From Sphingomonas paeninsulae (lineage in GTDB: Bacteria > Pseudomonadota > Alphaproteobacteria > Sphingomonadales > Sphingomonadaceae), in NCBI RefSeq assembly GCF_003660165.1, contig NZ_CP032829.1, positions 2,183,001 through 2,247,000 of the forward strand: 64,000 nucleotides of DNA. The letters run 5' to 3'. Shown here piece after piece: positions 54,005-62,926 of the stretch; position 1 is the first letter of the stretch; every line of letters starts with the position of its first letter. The notes beneath the pieces were generated by a model. That model was given only the letters and a program-made list of their open reading frames with translations. It had not been told where the DNA came from and ran no database searches. Position numbers and translations under genes: made by a program.

Positions 54005-54904
54005 TTATTGGAGTCGAACCGCCTTGATTCCCTTCGCCGCCAGCATCGCCTCGACCGAATCGGGGCCAGCCAGATGCCCCGCGCCTACTGCCATGAACAC
54101 CGTTCCCGGCTTCGCCATCCGCGCCTGTATCCATGCCGCCCAATTCGCATTCCGACGCCGCAATAACGCTTCGCTCAATTCTGGCGATAGCTTCAGTTCG
54201 TCGTCGAACGTCAACGCAATCTGTTTCACATCGCCCGCGCTCCATGCCGCGATCATTTTGTTGAACTCTGCCTCCGCGTTCGAATCATCGTCGGCAATGC
54301 TCACCAGAAACGTGCGCTGCGCCGCTTCCGGCAGGGCGTCAAAATAACCGAGCTGCTGCGTCGGTGTTTCCAATCCCGCGACTGGCTTGTGAACCGCCGC
54401 AAACCGCGCAGTCAGCACTTTTTCCGCACCATATTCCGCGCTGGCGTTTAGATCCCTTAGTCCTGCCGAGGCGAGTGTCAGCGCGGCCGCCCATGTTTTG
54501 AATTTGTCGAGCACCGCCATCGGCACGCCAGCTTTATCCACGACCTTCTGCAAGGCGGCCCGCTTGTTTGCAGGCACCCTATCGAGCAACGGTGGCAGAT
54601 TCGGACTAACCCCCAGTTGCACCATGATAGCGGCCGTCTTCGCGGGGTCGGGGTCCAGCACTGTTTCCAGCATCAGCGTATCCGAAGCACGGATCGCCTT
54701 GTCGATCTTTGGTGACTGCCAGGCCAGATCCTTTGGCAGCAGGTGGATGGTGCCGAACAAATAGATTGTCGTGTCCGCATCGGAAACTTTCCACAGCGCC
54801 GGTTGCACGCGCTGGCCGGAAACCGGGGGAGCGGCTTCGGTCTGATTGCTCCTGCAGGACAGGAGGGCGAGCGCCGCCAACGCGACAAATACGATACGCT
54901 TCAT
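54005..54904 (-). CDS. TraB/GumN family lipoprotein
   Basis: A 299-residue exported protein: lipobox '[13 protein letters not shown]' (Cys about residue 17) and a TraB/GumN domain. '[20 protein letters not shown]' near the start and '[20 protein letters not shown]' near the end carry the two conserved GxxH/GAGH motifs thought to bind metal in Tiki/TraB-like proteases. Proteolytic activity is unproven for this group. ATG 54902-54904 chosen as the signal start. Upstream of rplY by 120 bases, divergent from glyQ. Confidence 0.9.
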   Translation of the reverse strand: MKRIVFVALAALALLSCRSNQTEAAPPVSGQRVQPALWKVSDADTTIYLFGTIHLLPKDLAWQSPKIDKAIRASDTLMLETVLDPDPAKTAAIMVQLGVSPNLPPLLDRVPANKRAALQKVVDKAGVPMAVLDKFKTWAAALTLASAGLRDLNASAEYGAEKVLTARFAAVHKPVAGLETPTQQLGYFDALPEAAQRTFLVSIADDDSNAEAEFNKMIAAWSAGDVKQIALTFDDELKLSPELSEALLRRRNANWAAWIQARMAKPGTVFMAVGAGHLAGPDSVEAMLAAKGIKAVRLQ

Positions 54905-54995
54905 GAGAGGTCGCCTAGCCGATTGCTTGACCCGCCGCGACCCCCAAGGCAAAGGCTCGCGACAACTTTTTGCACCTGCGAAGGAACCCCCAAGC

Positions 54996-55862
54996 GTGGC
55001 CCAACCTCTCAGCTTTCAAAAGCTGATCCTGAAGCTCCATGAATATTGGGGCGATCGTGGCTGCGTGATTCTGCAACCATATGATATGGAAATGGGCGCG
55101 GGGACGTTTCATACCGCGACCACCCTGCGTGCGCTCGGTCCCGATCCGTGGAACGCCGCATTCGTGCAGCCCTGCCGCCGTCCGACCGACGGACGCTATG
55201 GTGAAAACCCGAACCGGTTGGGCGCGTATTATCAGTATCAGGTGATCCTGAAGCCGAGTCCGTCCAATTTGCAGGAACTATACCTCGGCAGTCTGGCCGC
55301 AATCGGTATCGACCCGCTGAAGCACGACATTCGCTTTGTGGAGGACGACTGGGAGTCGCCGACGCTCGGTGCCTGGGGCCTTGGCTGGGAAGTCTGGTGT
55401 GATGGTATGGAAGTGACGCAGTTCACTTACTTTCAGCAGATGGGCGGCTTCGACTGTAAGCCGGTGTCGGGCGAGCTGACTTACGGGCTGGAGCGTCTGG
55501 CGATGTATGTCCAGAACAAGGATTCGATCTTCGACCTCGATTACAACGGGGCAGGGGTGACCTATGGCGACGTCTTCCTTGAGAACGAACGCGAGATGAG
55601 CGCCTATAATTTCGAGGCGGCGAACACAGACAATCTGTTCAAATCATTCACTTTCGCCGCAGACGAGGCGAAGGCGATGATCGAGCGCAACTTGCCGATC
55701 CCCGCCTATGAACAGGCGATCAAGGCCAGCCACATCTTCAATACTCTGCAAGCACGCGGGGTTATCTCGGTCGCCGAGCGTGCCGCCTATATGGGTCGCG
55801 TGCGTGAACTGGCGAAGGGTGCCTGCGCTAGCTGGATGGAAAAGAACGGATGGTCGGCATGA
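54996..55862 (+). CDS. glyQ: Glycine--tRNA ligase subunit alpha
   Basis: Catalytic alpha subunit of the bacterial alpha2beta2 glycyl-tRNA synthetase. 288 residues. '(M)[19 protein letters not shown]' is the conserved start, so GTG 54996 is chosen; the frame is open upstream without conserved sequence. Class II motifs are in '[16 protein letters not shown]', '[20 protein letters not shown]' and '[14 protein letters not shown]'. The stop overlaps the glyS start by 4 bases. Confidence 0.97.
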   Translation: MAQPLSFQKLILKLHEYWGDRGCVILQPYDMEMGAGTFHTATTLRALGPDPWNAAFVQPCRRPTDGRYGENPNRLGAYYQYQVILKPSPSNLQELYLGSLAAIGIDPLKHDIRFVEDDWESPTLGAWGLGWEVWCDGMEVTQFTYFQQMGGFDCKPVSGELTYGLERLAMYVQNKDSIFDLDYNGAGVTYGDVFLENEREMSAYNFEAANTDNLFKSFTFAADEAKAMIERNLPIPAYEQAIKASHIFNTLQARGVISVAERAAYMGRVRELAKGACASWMEKNGWSA

Positions 55863-57934
55863 CGCCTTTCCTCCTCGAACTTCGCTCCGAAGAAATCCCC
55901 GCGCGGATGCAGATCAAGGCGGCCGACGACCTTGCGCGCTTGTTTGCCGAAGAACTCGCCAAATCAGGTCTCAAAGCCGAAGCGTTTGAAACTTTCGTCA
56001 CGCCGCGGCGCCTGACCCTAATCGCACGCGGCCTGCCGGTCGAGACGCAATCGGTGAGCGAAGAACGCAAAGGGCCGCGCGCCAACGCCCCTGAACAGGC
56101 GCTCGCCGGGTTCCTGCGTTCCACAGGCCTGACGCGGGACCAGTTGGTCGAACGCGACGGCGTGTTTTTCGCGGTGATCGAAAAGCCCGGTCGCCCAACC
56201 GCAGCCGTGCTTGCCGAAGCCATCCCCGCCATCGTCCGCGCCTTTCCCTGGCCGAAGTCGATGCGCTGGGGGGCGGCGTCGCTCAGTACTGAGTCGCTGA
56301 AATGGGTCCGTCCATTGCAGGGTATCGTCGCACTGTTCGGCGAAACTATCGTCCCGTTTGAAATTGACGGAACGACAAGCGGCGCGACTACGCTCGGCCA
56401 TCGTTTCCACCACAGCGGCCCAATCACCATCGGCAGCGCCGACGATTACGCCGAAAAACTGCGGATGTGCCATGTCATCGTCGACCATAGCGAGCGCATG
56501 ACCGTAATCCGCGAGGGCGCGACCGCCGCCGCGACTGCCGCCGGACTGACGCTGGTTCCCGACGAAGGACTGGTCGCCGAAAACGCCGGGCTGACCGAAT
56601 GGCCGGTGCCCTTGCTCGGGCGTTTTGACCCCGAGTTTCTGACCGTCCCACGTGAAGTGATCCAGCTCACCATGCGGACCAACCAGAAGTATTTTGCTTG
56701 CACCAATGCGGAAGGGGTGTTGGCAAACGCGTTCATTTGCACGGCCAATATCGAAGCCAGCGACGGAGGGGCAGGGATCGTCGCCGGAAACCAGAAGGTG
56801 CTTGCCGCGCGATTGAGCGATGCGAAATTCTTCTGGGAACAAGATCTGAAGGTTCCGCTCGAGGAACAAGCCAAGAAACTGTCGCAGATCGTGTTTCATG
56901 AGAAGCTGGGCACGGTTGCCGACAAGGTTGACCGCGTAGCCAAGCTGGCGCGGTGGTTGGTCGAAGAGGGCATAGTTCCCGGTCAAGGCGACAAAACACA
57001 GCTTGCCGATCTGGCTGAAACCGCAGCGCACCTCTGCAAAGCCGACCTCGTTACCGGCATGGTCGGGGAGTTCCCCGAACTTCAGGGCATAATGGGCGGC
57101 TATTATGCAGCAGCACAGGGGCATGACCCGCAAGTCGCCGATGCGATTCGCGATCATTACAAGCCGGTCGGGCAGGGCGATGATGTGCCGACTGCTCCAG
57201 TGACGGTGGCGGTGAGTTTGGCAGATAAATTGGATAGTCTTTCCGGGTTTTACGCAATTGGTGAGAAGCCAACAGGGTCGAAAGATCCCTTCGCGCTTAG
57301 GCGAGCAGCGTTAGGGATTGTCGCGCTCATCGAAAAGAATGGCCTCAGCTATTCAGTTTCTAAAATCTTGAGGGTGGCTGGCCATCCGTTCGCAGAAAGC
57401 AATGCTGGATCGAGCGCATCGTTCAATCAATTGCTTGATTTCACTATCGACCGCCTAAAAGTCCAGCAGCGGGAAGCAGGTGTCCGCCATGACCTAATCG
57501 ACGCAGTTTTTGCGCTAGGTGGCGAGGACAATCTCGTTCGCCTTCTCGCTCGCGTGAAGGCATTGCAGGCTTTTGTAATCACGTCAGAAGGCGCAAACCT
57601 CTTAGCCGGGTACAAACGCGCGTCAAATATTCTGAAAAAAGAAGTGCTAGACCTAAGTATTTCCATTCAATCCTACACTCGCGAACCCGCCGAACAGTCC
57701 CTCATCGACGCACTCGACGCCGCTGAACCCCTCGCCACCGCAGCCATCGCCCGTGAAGATTTTGAAGCTGCGATGTCCGCCTTGGCGACCCTGCGCGCAC
57801 CGATCGATGCGTTCTTTGAAACCGTTACTGTTAACGACCCGGCTCCCGAAAAACGCGATGCGCGTTTGAAATTGCTTGCCCGCGTGCGTGACGCCGTTCA
57901 CCGCATGGCCGATTTTTCGAAGATCGAAGGGTGA
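55859..57934 (+). CDS. glyS: Glycine--tRNA ligase subunit beta
   Basis: tRNA-binding beta subunit of glycyl-tRNA synthetase. 691 residues. '[20 protein letters not shown]' is the family N terminus; '[14 protein letters not shown]', '[18 protein letters not shown]', '[20 protein letters not shown]' (HD-like part) and the C-terminal anticodon-binding region follow. ATG 55859 overlaps the glyQ stop. Codon use changes in one internal stretch (about 57200-57680), where TTA, CTA, AGG and A/T-ending codons appear, before returning to the GC-rich style. Confidence 0.97.
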   Translation: MTPFLLELRSEEIPARMQIKAADDLARLFAEELAKSGLKAEAFETFVTPRRLTLIARGLPVETQSVSEERKGPRANAPEQALAGFLRSTGLTRDQLVERDGVFFAVIEKPGRPTAAVLAEAIPAIVRAFPWPKSMRWGAASLSTESLKWVRPLQGIVALFGETIVPFEIDGTTSGATTLGHRFHHSGPITIGSADDYAEKLRMCHVIVDHSERMTVIREGATAAATAAGLTLVPDEGLVAENAGLTEWPVPLLGRFDPEFLTVPREVIQLTMRTNQKYFACTNAEGVLANAFICTANIEASDGGAGIVAGNQKVLAARLSDAKFFWEQDLKVPLEEQAKKLSQIVFHEKLGTVADKVDRVAKLARWLVEEGIVPGQGDKTQLADLAETAAHLCKADLVTGMVGEFPELQGIMGGYYAAAQGHDPQVADAIRDHYKPVGQGDDVPTAPVTVAVSLADKLDSLSGFYAIGEKPTGSKDPFALRRAALGIVALIEKNGLSYSVSKILRVAGHPFAESNAGSSASFNQLLDFTIDRLKVQQREAGVRHDLIDAVFALGGEDNLVRLLARVKALQAFVITSEGANLLAGYKRASNILKKEVLDLSISIQSYTREPAEQSLIDALDAAEPLATAAIAREDFEAAMSALATLRAPIDAFFETVTVNDPAPEKRDARLKLLARVRDAVHRMADFSKIEG

Positions 57935-57986
57935 TCGCAGAATTGCTGCCCATTCGGTGCAAACTTAAGCCCAGTAAGGACTTCCC

Positions 57987-60635
57987 ATGACCCAATATGT
58001 GTACCGTTTCGGTGGCGGCATTTCTGAAGGGAATCAGGAGAAAACCCTGCTTGGGGGCAAGGGCGCAAACCTCGATGGGATGGCGTCGATCGGTCTGCCT
58101 GTCCCGCCGGGCTTCACAATTTCGACGCCGATGTGCGCGCGTTATTATGAGGAGGGAGAGGCTTTCCCTGCCGAACTCAACCCGCAGGTCGCCGACGGCA
58201 TCGCGCATATCGAGGGGATAACCGGCAAGAAGTTCGGTGATCCTGCCGATCCATTGCTGGTGTCGGTCCGATCCGGCGCGCGCGTTTCGATGCCGGGAAT
58301 GATGGACACCGTCCTCAATCTCGGCCTCAACGATGTCACGGTTCAGGGGCTTTCCGCAACATCCGGTGACGCGCGTTTTGCGTGGGACAGCTATCGCCGT
58401 TTTATCCAGATGTATGCCGACGTTGTCCTTGGCCTCGATCACGGTGCGTTCGAAGAAGCTCTGGAAATTGCCAAGGAAGACAAGGGCGTCACTCTCGACA
58501 CCGAGTTGACGGCAGCCAATCTGGAGGCGCTGGTCGTCGAATACCTGCGCTTGGTTGAGGAACTTTGGGGAAAGCCGTTCCCCCAGGATGTTCATGCTCA
58601 GCTTTGGGGTGCGGTGGGCGCCGTATTCGGGTCATGGCAATCCGAGCGGGCAAAGGTTTATCGCCGCATCAACAGCATTCCGCATGACTGGGGCACGGCG
58701 GTCAATGTGCAGGCGATGGTGTTCGGCAACATGGGCGAAACCTCGGCAACCGGAGTCGCATTCACGCGCGATCCGGCGAACGGCGAGCGGGCTTATTATG
58801 GCGAATATCTGATCAACGCGCAGGGTGAGGACGTTGTCGCCGGCATCCGTACACCGCAATATCTGACGACTGCAGCGCGCGAGCGGGCGAAAGCCAAGCC
58901 GTTGTCGATGCAGGAATCGATGCCCGAAGTGTATGCTGAACTGGCGCGCGTCTTTGACCTGCTGGAACTCCATTACCGCGATATGCAGGACATCGAATTC
59001 ACCGTGGAGCGCGGTAAGCTCTGGATGCTCCAGACCCGATCCGGCAAGCGCACAGCCCGCGCGGCGCTGAAGATCGCGGTCGACATGGCGAGCGAAGGGC
59101 TGATTACTCAGGAAGAAGCGGTGATGCGCGTCGAACCTGCATCGCTTGACCAGTTGTTGCATCCGACCCTCGACCCAAAGGCCGCACGCGACGTGCTGGT
59201 AAAGGGGCTGCCAGCCTCTCCCGGCGCGGCGACCGGTGCCGCGGTGTTCGACAGCGACACCGCCGAACGCCGCGCTGCTCTGGGCGAATCTGTTATCCTC
59301 GTCCGTACCGAAACCTCGCCCGAAGACATCCACGGGATGCACGCGGCAAAGGGCATCCTGACCGCTCGTGGCGGCATGACCAGCCACGCTGCTGTCGTGG
59401 CGCGCGGCATGGGACGTCCATGCGTGTCTGGAGCAGGCTCGCTCTCCATTGATGCAAAGGCCAAAACGGCCAAAGTCGGCGCGCGTGTTATCAGCGAGGG
59501 CGACATCATCACGCTCGACGGTTCTTCGGGCGAAGTGATGGTTGGTGCTGTCGCTACCGTGCAGCCCGAATTGTCGGGCGACTTTGGAACGCTGATGGTC
59601 TGGGCCGATGGCGCGCGCAGGATGAAGGTCCGCGCCAATGCCGAAACGCCAGCCGACGCAAAGGTCGCGCGCGAATTCGGGGCCGAGGGTGTTGGCCTTT
59701 GCCGCACTGAGCACATGTTTTTCGAGGCGAGCCGGATCACTGCCGTCCGCGAGATGATTCTTGCCGAAGACGAAGCGGGCAGGCGTGTCGCCCTTGCAAA
59801 GCTCCTTCCCGAACAGCGTGCTGATTTCCTTGGCATTTTCGAAGTGATGGCCGGGTTGCCTGTAACGATCCGCCTGCTCGATCCGCCATTGCATGAGTTT
59901 TTGCCGACCGCCGAAGCCGATTTCGAAGACGTAGCAAAGGCCGCTGGTGTCGCTGTCGAAGTGCTGAAGCGGCGCACTGTCGAACTCCACGAATTCAACC
60001 CGATGCTCGGTCATCGCGGATGCCGGTTGGGTGTCACCTATCCCGAAATTTATGAGATGCAGGCCCGAGCGATTTTCGAAGCTGCTTGTGATCTCGAAGT
60101 TTCGCCGATCCCCGAAGTCATGGTTCCCCTCGTCGCCACCAGGCGCGAACTGGAACTGATGAAGGAAGTCATTGATCGTACTGCCGAGGCCGTATTTGCC
60201 GAACGTGGCAAGCGTATCGAATATCTGGTTGGCACGATGATCGAACTGCCCCGCGCTGCTTTGATGGCCGGACAAATCGCAGAAGTCGGCCAGTTTTTCA
60301 GCTTCGGTACCAATGATCTGACCCAGACGACGCTCGGCGTTTCACGCGACGACGCCAGTCGCTTCCTGACGACCTATGTCGAAAAGGGCATTTACGCGAC
60401 CGACCCATTCGTCAGTCTGGACGTCGAGGGGGTGGGCGAACTAATCGCGCTTGCGGCGGAAAGGGGCCGCACAGCGCGTCCCGACATAAAGCTTGGTATA
60501 TGTGGCGAACACGGCGGCGACCCGGCGAGCATTGCGTTCTGTGAAAGCGTGGGGCTCGATTACGTCAGCGCTTCACCCTATCGCGTCCCAATTGCCCGCC
60601 TTGCCGCCGCTCAGGCTGCGCTCGGCGTCAAATAG
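57987..60635 (+). CDS. ppdK: Pyruvate, phosphate dikinase
   Basis: Interconverts pyruvate, ATP and phosphate with PEP, AMP and pyrophosphate at the PEP-pyruvate node. 882 residues. The ATP-grasp domain includes 'LGGKGANLDGMASIGLPVPP' and 'VRSGARVSMPGMMDTVLNLG'; the phosphohistidine loop is 'ILTARGGMTSHAAVVARGMG' (about residue 455) with 'RPCVSG'; the PEP barrel holds 'GVGLCRTEHMFFE', 'HEFNPMLGHRGCRLGVTYPE' and 'SFGTNDLTQTTLGVSRDDA'. The 3' end overlaps the convergent small gene by 8 bases. Confidence 0.97.
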   Translation: MTQYVYRFGGGISEGNQEKTLLGGKGANLDGMASIGLPVPPGFTISTPMCARYYEEGEAFPAELNPQVADGIAHIEGITGKKFGDPADPLLVSVRSGARVSMPGMMDTVLNLGLNDVTVQGLSATSGDARFAWDSYRRFIQMYADVVLGLDHGAFEEALEIAKEDKGVTLDTELTAANLEALVVEYLRLVEELWGKPFPQDVHAQLWGAVGAVFGSWQSERAKVYRRINSIPHDWGTAVNVQAMVFGNMGETSATGVAFTRDPANGERAYYGEYLINAQGEDVVAGIRTPQYLTTAARERAKAKPLSMQESMPEVYAELARVFDLLELHYRDMQDIEFTVERGKLWMLQTRSGKRTARAALKIAVDMASEGLITQEEAVMRVEPASLDQLLHPTLDPKAARDVLVKGLPASPGAATGAAVFDSDTAERRAALGESVILVRTETSPEDIHGMHAAKGILTARGGMTSHAAVVARGMGRPCVSGAGSLSIDAKAKTAKVGARVISEGDIITLDGSSGEVMVGAVATVQPELSGDFGTLMVWADGARRMKVRANAETPADAKVAREFGAEGVGLCRTEHMFFEASRITAVREMILAEDEAGRRVALAKLLPEQRADFLGIFEVMAGLPVTIRLLDPPLHEFLPTAEADFEDVAKAAGVAVEVLKRRTVELHEFNPMLGHRGCRLGVTYPEIYEMQARAIFEAACDLEVSPIPEVMVPLVATRRELELMKEVIDRTAEAVFAERGKRIEYLVGTMIELPRAALMAGQIAEVGQFFSFGTNDLTQTTLGVSRDDASRFLTTYVEKGIYATDPFVSLDVEGVGELIALAAERGRTARPDIKLGICGEHGGDPASIAFCESVGLDYVSASPYRVPIARLAAAQAALGVK

Positions 60636-60864
60636 GGCGTCGTATCGTCCGATCGTCGAGCGGCGGGATACGTGTGTCGCTGACCATCCCGTGCTGCTGG
60701 AGATGCGCTTCGTAATCGCGACGTAGTGCCAAATGGCTTTCGCGCTCTTCTTCGTAGGCGCGGCGCCATTTGGCACCGCCCGATCGACTCATCAGCCCCA
60801 GCAACCACCCGGCCACAAGCACAAGTACGACGACGGCCCATTGATTGGTAGTGAAAGCGGGCAT
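60628..60864 (-). CDS. Small single-pass membrane protein, hypothetical
   Basis: A 78-residue protein with one N-terminal membrane helix ('WAVVVLVLVAGWLLGLMS') and a charged cytosolic helix ('AKWRRAYEEERESHLALRRD') ending in a basic tail. Topology resembles short LapA/YtxH-like proteins, but I recognise no family. It lies between ppdK (convergent, 8-base overlap) and tadC on the tad strand. Confidence 0.7.
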   Translation of the reverse strand: MPAFTTNQWAVVVLVLVAGWLLGLMSRSGGAKWRRAYEEERESHLALRRDYEAHLQQHGMVSDTRIPPLDDRTIRRPI

Positions 60865-60934
60865 CCTGTTTCTCCTCCGTTACGAAGGAGAAACAGATGA
60901 TGGCGATTGTCGTTCCGTGCTTCTCTATCGCGGC

Positions 60935-61933
60935 TTATTTGCCGAGGAAGTTGTCGGAGATCGCGCAGGCCGCTGGCCCGAGGATGACGATAAACAGAAC
61001 CGGCAAAATGAACATGATCAACGGAATGGTCATGATCGCGGGCAGGCGCGCGGCCTTTTCTTCAGCACGCATCATGCGCTCGTTCCGGAATTCCGCCGAT
61101 AGCACGCGCAAGGCGGATGCCAGCGGCGTGCCATATTTCTCAGTCTGGATCATGGTCGTGACGACGCCCTTCATCGCATCGAGCGGCACGCGCGTCGCCA
61201 GATTGTCGAAAGCAGCTCGACGGTCGGTCAGAAAGCTCAGCTCGATCGCGGTCAGGGCGAATTCGTCAGCCAGTTCGGGATAGGCGCGGCCAAGTTCTTT
61301 GGCGACACGACCAAAGGCTGCATCGACGGTCAGGCCGGCTTCGGCGCAGATCACCAGTAGATCGAGCGCGTCGGGCAGACCTTTGCGGATTGCAGCCGTA
61401 CGCTTGTTGACCAGATTGTTGACGTAAAGATCGGGGCCTTTGTAGCACATGATCAATGTCGCAGCCACGATGCCATAGCGTTTGAGCGGACTCCACAGAG
61501 GGAAACCGCCGAGTGCATAGACATACAGGATCATTGCGCCACCCAGGACGATGGGAAGCACCATCCGCGCGAAAATCACAGCAACCGCCATGTCTTTCGA
61601 ACGGATGCCAGCCTGCATCAACTTGACCTGCGCAGCCTTTAATTGGCTATCCTGAAGCACCTGCAGATAGGACAGAAGCGACCGCATTCTATCGGTCGTT
61701 TCGTTCTTTTGCGTCAGCTTTGCTCGCCGACGCGATGTCGATGCGACGATGCCGGCCTTCAACTGCTCACGGCGTTCGTTCAGGGCCTTGACGCGCTTTT
61801 GCATAGGATCGCGCACGGTGGTGGCTGCATAGATCGCCGTCAGAGCGAAGAATACGGCTAACGCAGAAAGGATCGTTGCCACCCACAACACGTCGATTCC
61901 CATTATGGTGGGGCCGGGCACTGTCGGATTCAT
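60935..61933 (-). CDS. tadC: TadC-like type II secretion F-domain protein (Tad/Flp pilus)
   Basis: Inner-membrane platform protein of the Tad pilus. 332 residues: an N-terminal helix ('VLWVATILSALAVFFALTAI'), two middle helices ('VFARMVLPIVLGGAMILYVY'), the T2SSF domain ('LPDALDLLVICAEAGLTVDA', 'AFDNLATRVPLDAMKGVVTT', 'YGTPLASALRVLSAEFRNER') and a final helix ('IMTIPLIMFILPVLFIVILG'). Follows tadB by 16 bases. Confidence 0.92.
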   Translation of the reverse strand: MNPTVPGPTIMGIDVLWVATILSALAVFFALTAIYAATTVRDPMQKRVKALNERREQLKAGIVASTSRRRAKLTQKNETTDRMRSLLSYLQVLQDSQLKAAQVKLMQAGIRSKDMAVAVIFARMVLPIVLGGAMILYVYALGGFPLWSPLKRYGIVAATLIMCYKGPDLYVNNLVNKRTAAIRKGLPDALDLLVICAEAGLTVDAAFGRVAKELGRAYPELADEFALTAIELSFLTDRRAAFDNLATRVPLDAMKGVVTTMIQTEKYGTPLASALRVLSAEFRNERMMRAEEKAARLPAIMTIPLIMFILPVLFIVILGPAACAISDNFLGK

Positions 61934-61949
61934 CGGTTGCAGCCCTTGT

Positions 61950-62924
61950 TCAAATTTCGAAACTGATCATTTTGGACATGATGAATGCGCCAATGCTCAT
62001 CCATATCAATCCGCCGCCACCTGTGATCATCAGACGCTGGTCGACAAAGAATCCGCCCATGTAGTTTGGATTGATCATATAAATCAGGCCGAAAACGATG
62101 AACGGCAATGCCCCGATAATGTATGCCGAAGCCTTGGATTCAGACGACATCGCCCTGATCTTCAACTTCATCTGTGCGCGCATACGCAGCACGGTTGCCA
62201 GATTGGATAGCGTCTCCGCCAGATTACCACCTGTCTCGCGCTGAATGGTCAGGCTGATGCAAAAGAACTGAAATTCAGGCGTTCCGAGCCGGTCGGCCGT
62301 TTCCTGCATAGCCGCGTCCATTGTGCGACCGATCTTGATCTTGTCGCTGACCGATCGAAACTCTTCACCTACCGGGCCGGGAACTTCGGAGGCAACGACG
62401 CCCAGCGTTTCGGAAATCGGAAGTCCCGAACGCAAACCGCGTACCAGCAACTCGATCGCGTCGGGAAACCGCTTGTTGAACTGGCCGATGCGCCGATTGA
62501 TCATGTAACCGACCGCCAGGTGTGGAAACCACAGACCAGCGAATGTGCCGAGTAACAGGCAAAGCAGGAACGGCAGGCCCTTCATTGTCATGATGACGAC
62601 GATAACCAACAAGATGATCACGCCCGCCATCAGGTATTTGCCAGGCGTCCAATCCTTGCCGGTCATATCTAGGCGCTTTTTCAGATTCGCCGGGTTGGGC
62701 AGCAGCCGCGTTGCAATGCCGTCCATCTTGGTCGCACGGGTCGCCTGAATGCGGCGCATCTGCGCTTCCACGACGGCACCCGTGGAATTGCTGTGGCGAT
62801 CGCGTAAGGCGGTCATCCGCCGCATCTGGATCTTTTGTTCATTGGGTCCAGAAAAGGCGAAATAGATAAGCAGCATCACTGCGAGAGCGCTGCCCGCCAA
62901 CATGAAAAGCTGCAGGATATCCAT
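61950..62924 (-). CDS. tadB: TadB-like type II secretion F-domain protein (Tad/Flp pilus)
   Basis: Second inner-membrane platform subunit of the Tad pilus. 324 residues with an N-terminal helix ('LFMLAGSALAVMLLIYFAF'), middle helices ('GVIILLVIVVIMTMKGLPFL') and the T2SSF domain ('FPDAIELLVRGLRSGLPISE', 'FFCISLTIQRETGGNLAETL'). It lies directly after tadZ/cpaE with only 2 bases between them; the usual intervening ATPase gene cpaF/tadA is not there. Confidence 0.92.
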   Translation of the reverse strand: MDILQLFMLAGSALAVMLLIYFAFSGPNEQKIQMRRMTALRDRHSNSTGAVVEAQMRRIQATRATKMDGIATRLLPNPANLKKRLDMTGKDWTPGKYLMAGVIILLVIVVIMTMKGLPFLLCLLLGTFAGLWFPHLAVGYMINRRIGQFNKRFPDAIELLVRGLRSGLPISETLGVVASEVPGPVGEEFRSVSDKIKIGRTMDAAMQETADRLGTPEFQFFCISLTIQRETGGNLAETLSNLATVLRMRAQMKLKIRAMSSESKASAYIIGALPFIVFGLIYMINPNYMGGFFVDQRLMITGGGGLIWMSIGAFIMSKMISFEI

Positions 62925-62926
62925 GA

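Noticed and set aside
58632-60275. Long open frame (547 codons) antisense to ppdK
   Set aside because: It mirrors the high-GC ppdK codons, has no domain pattern and no ribosome site; ppdK itself is unmistakable.
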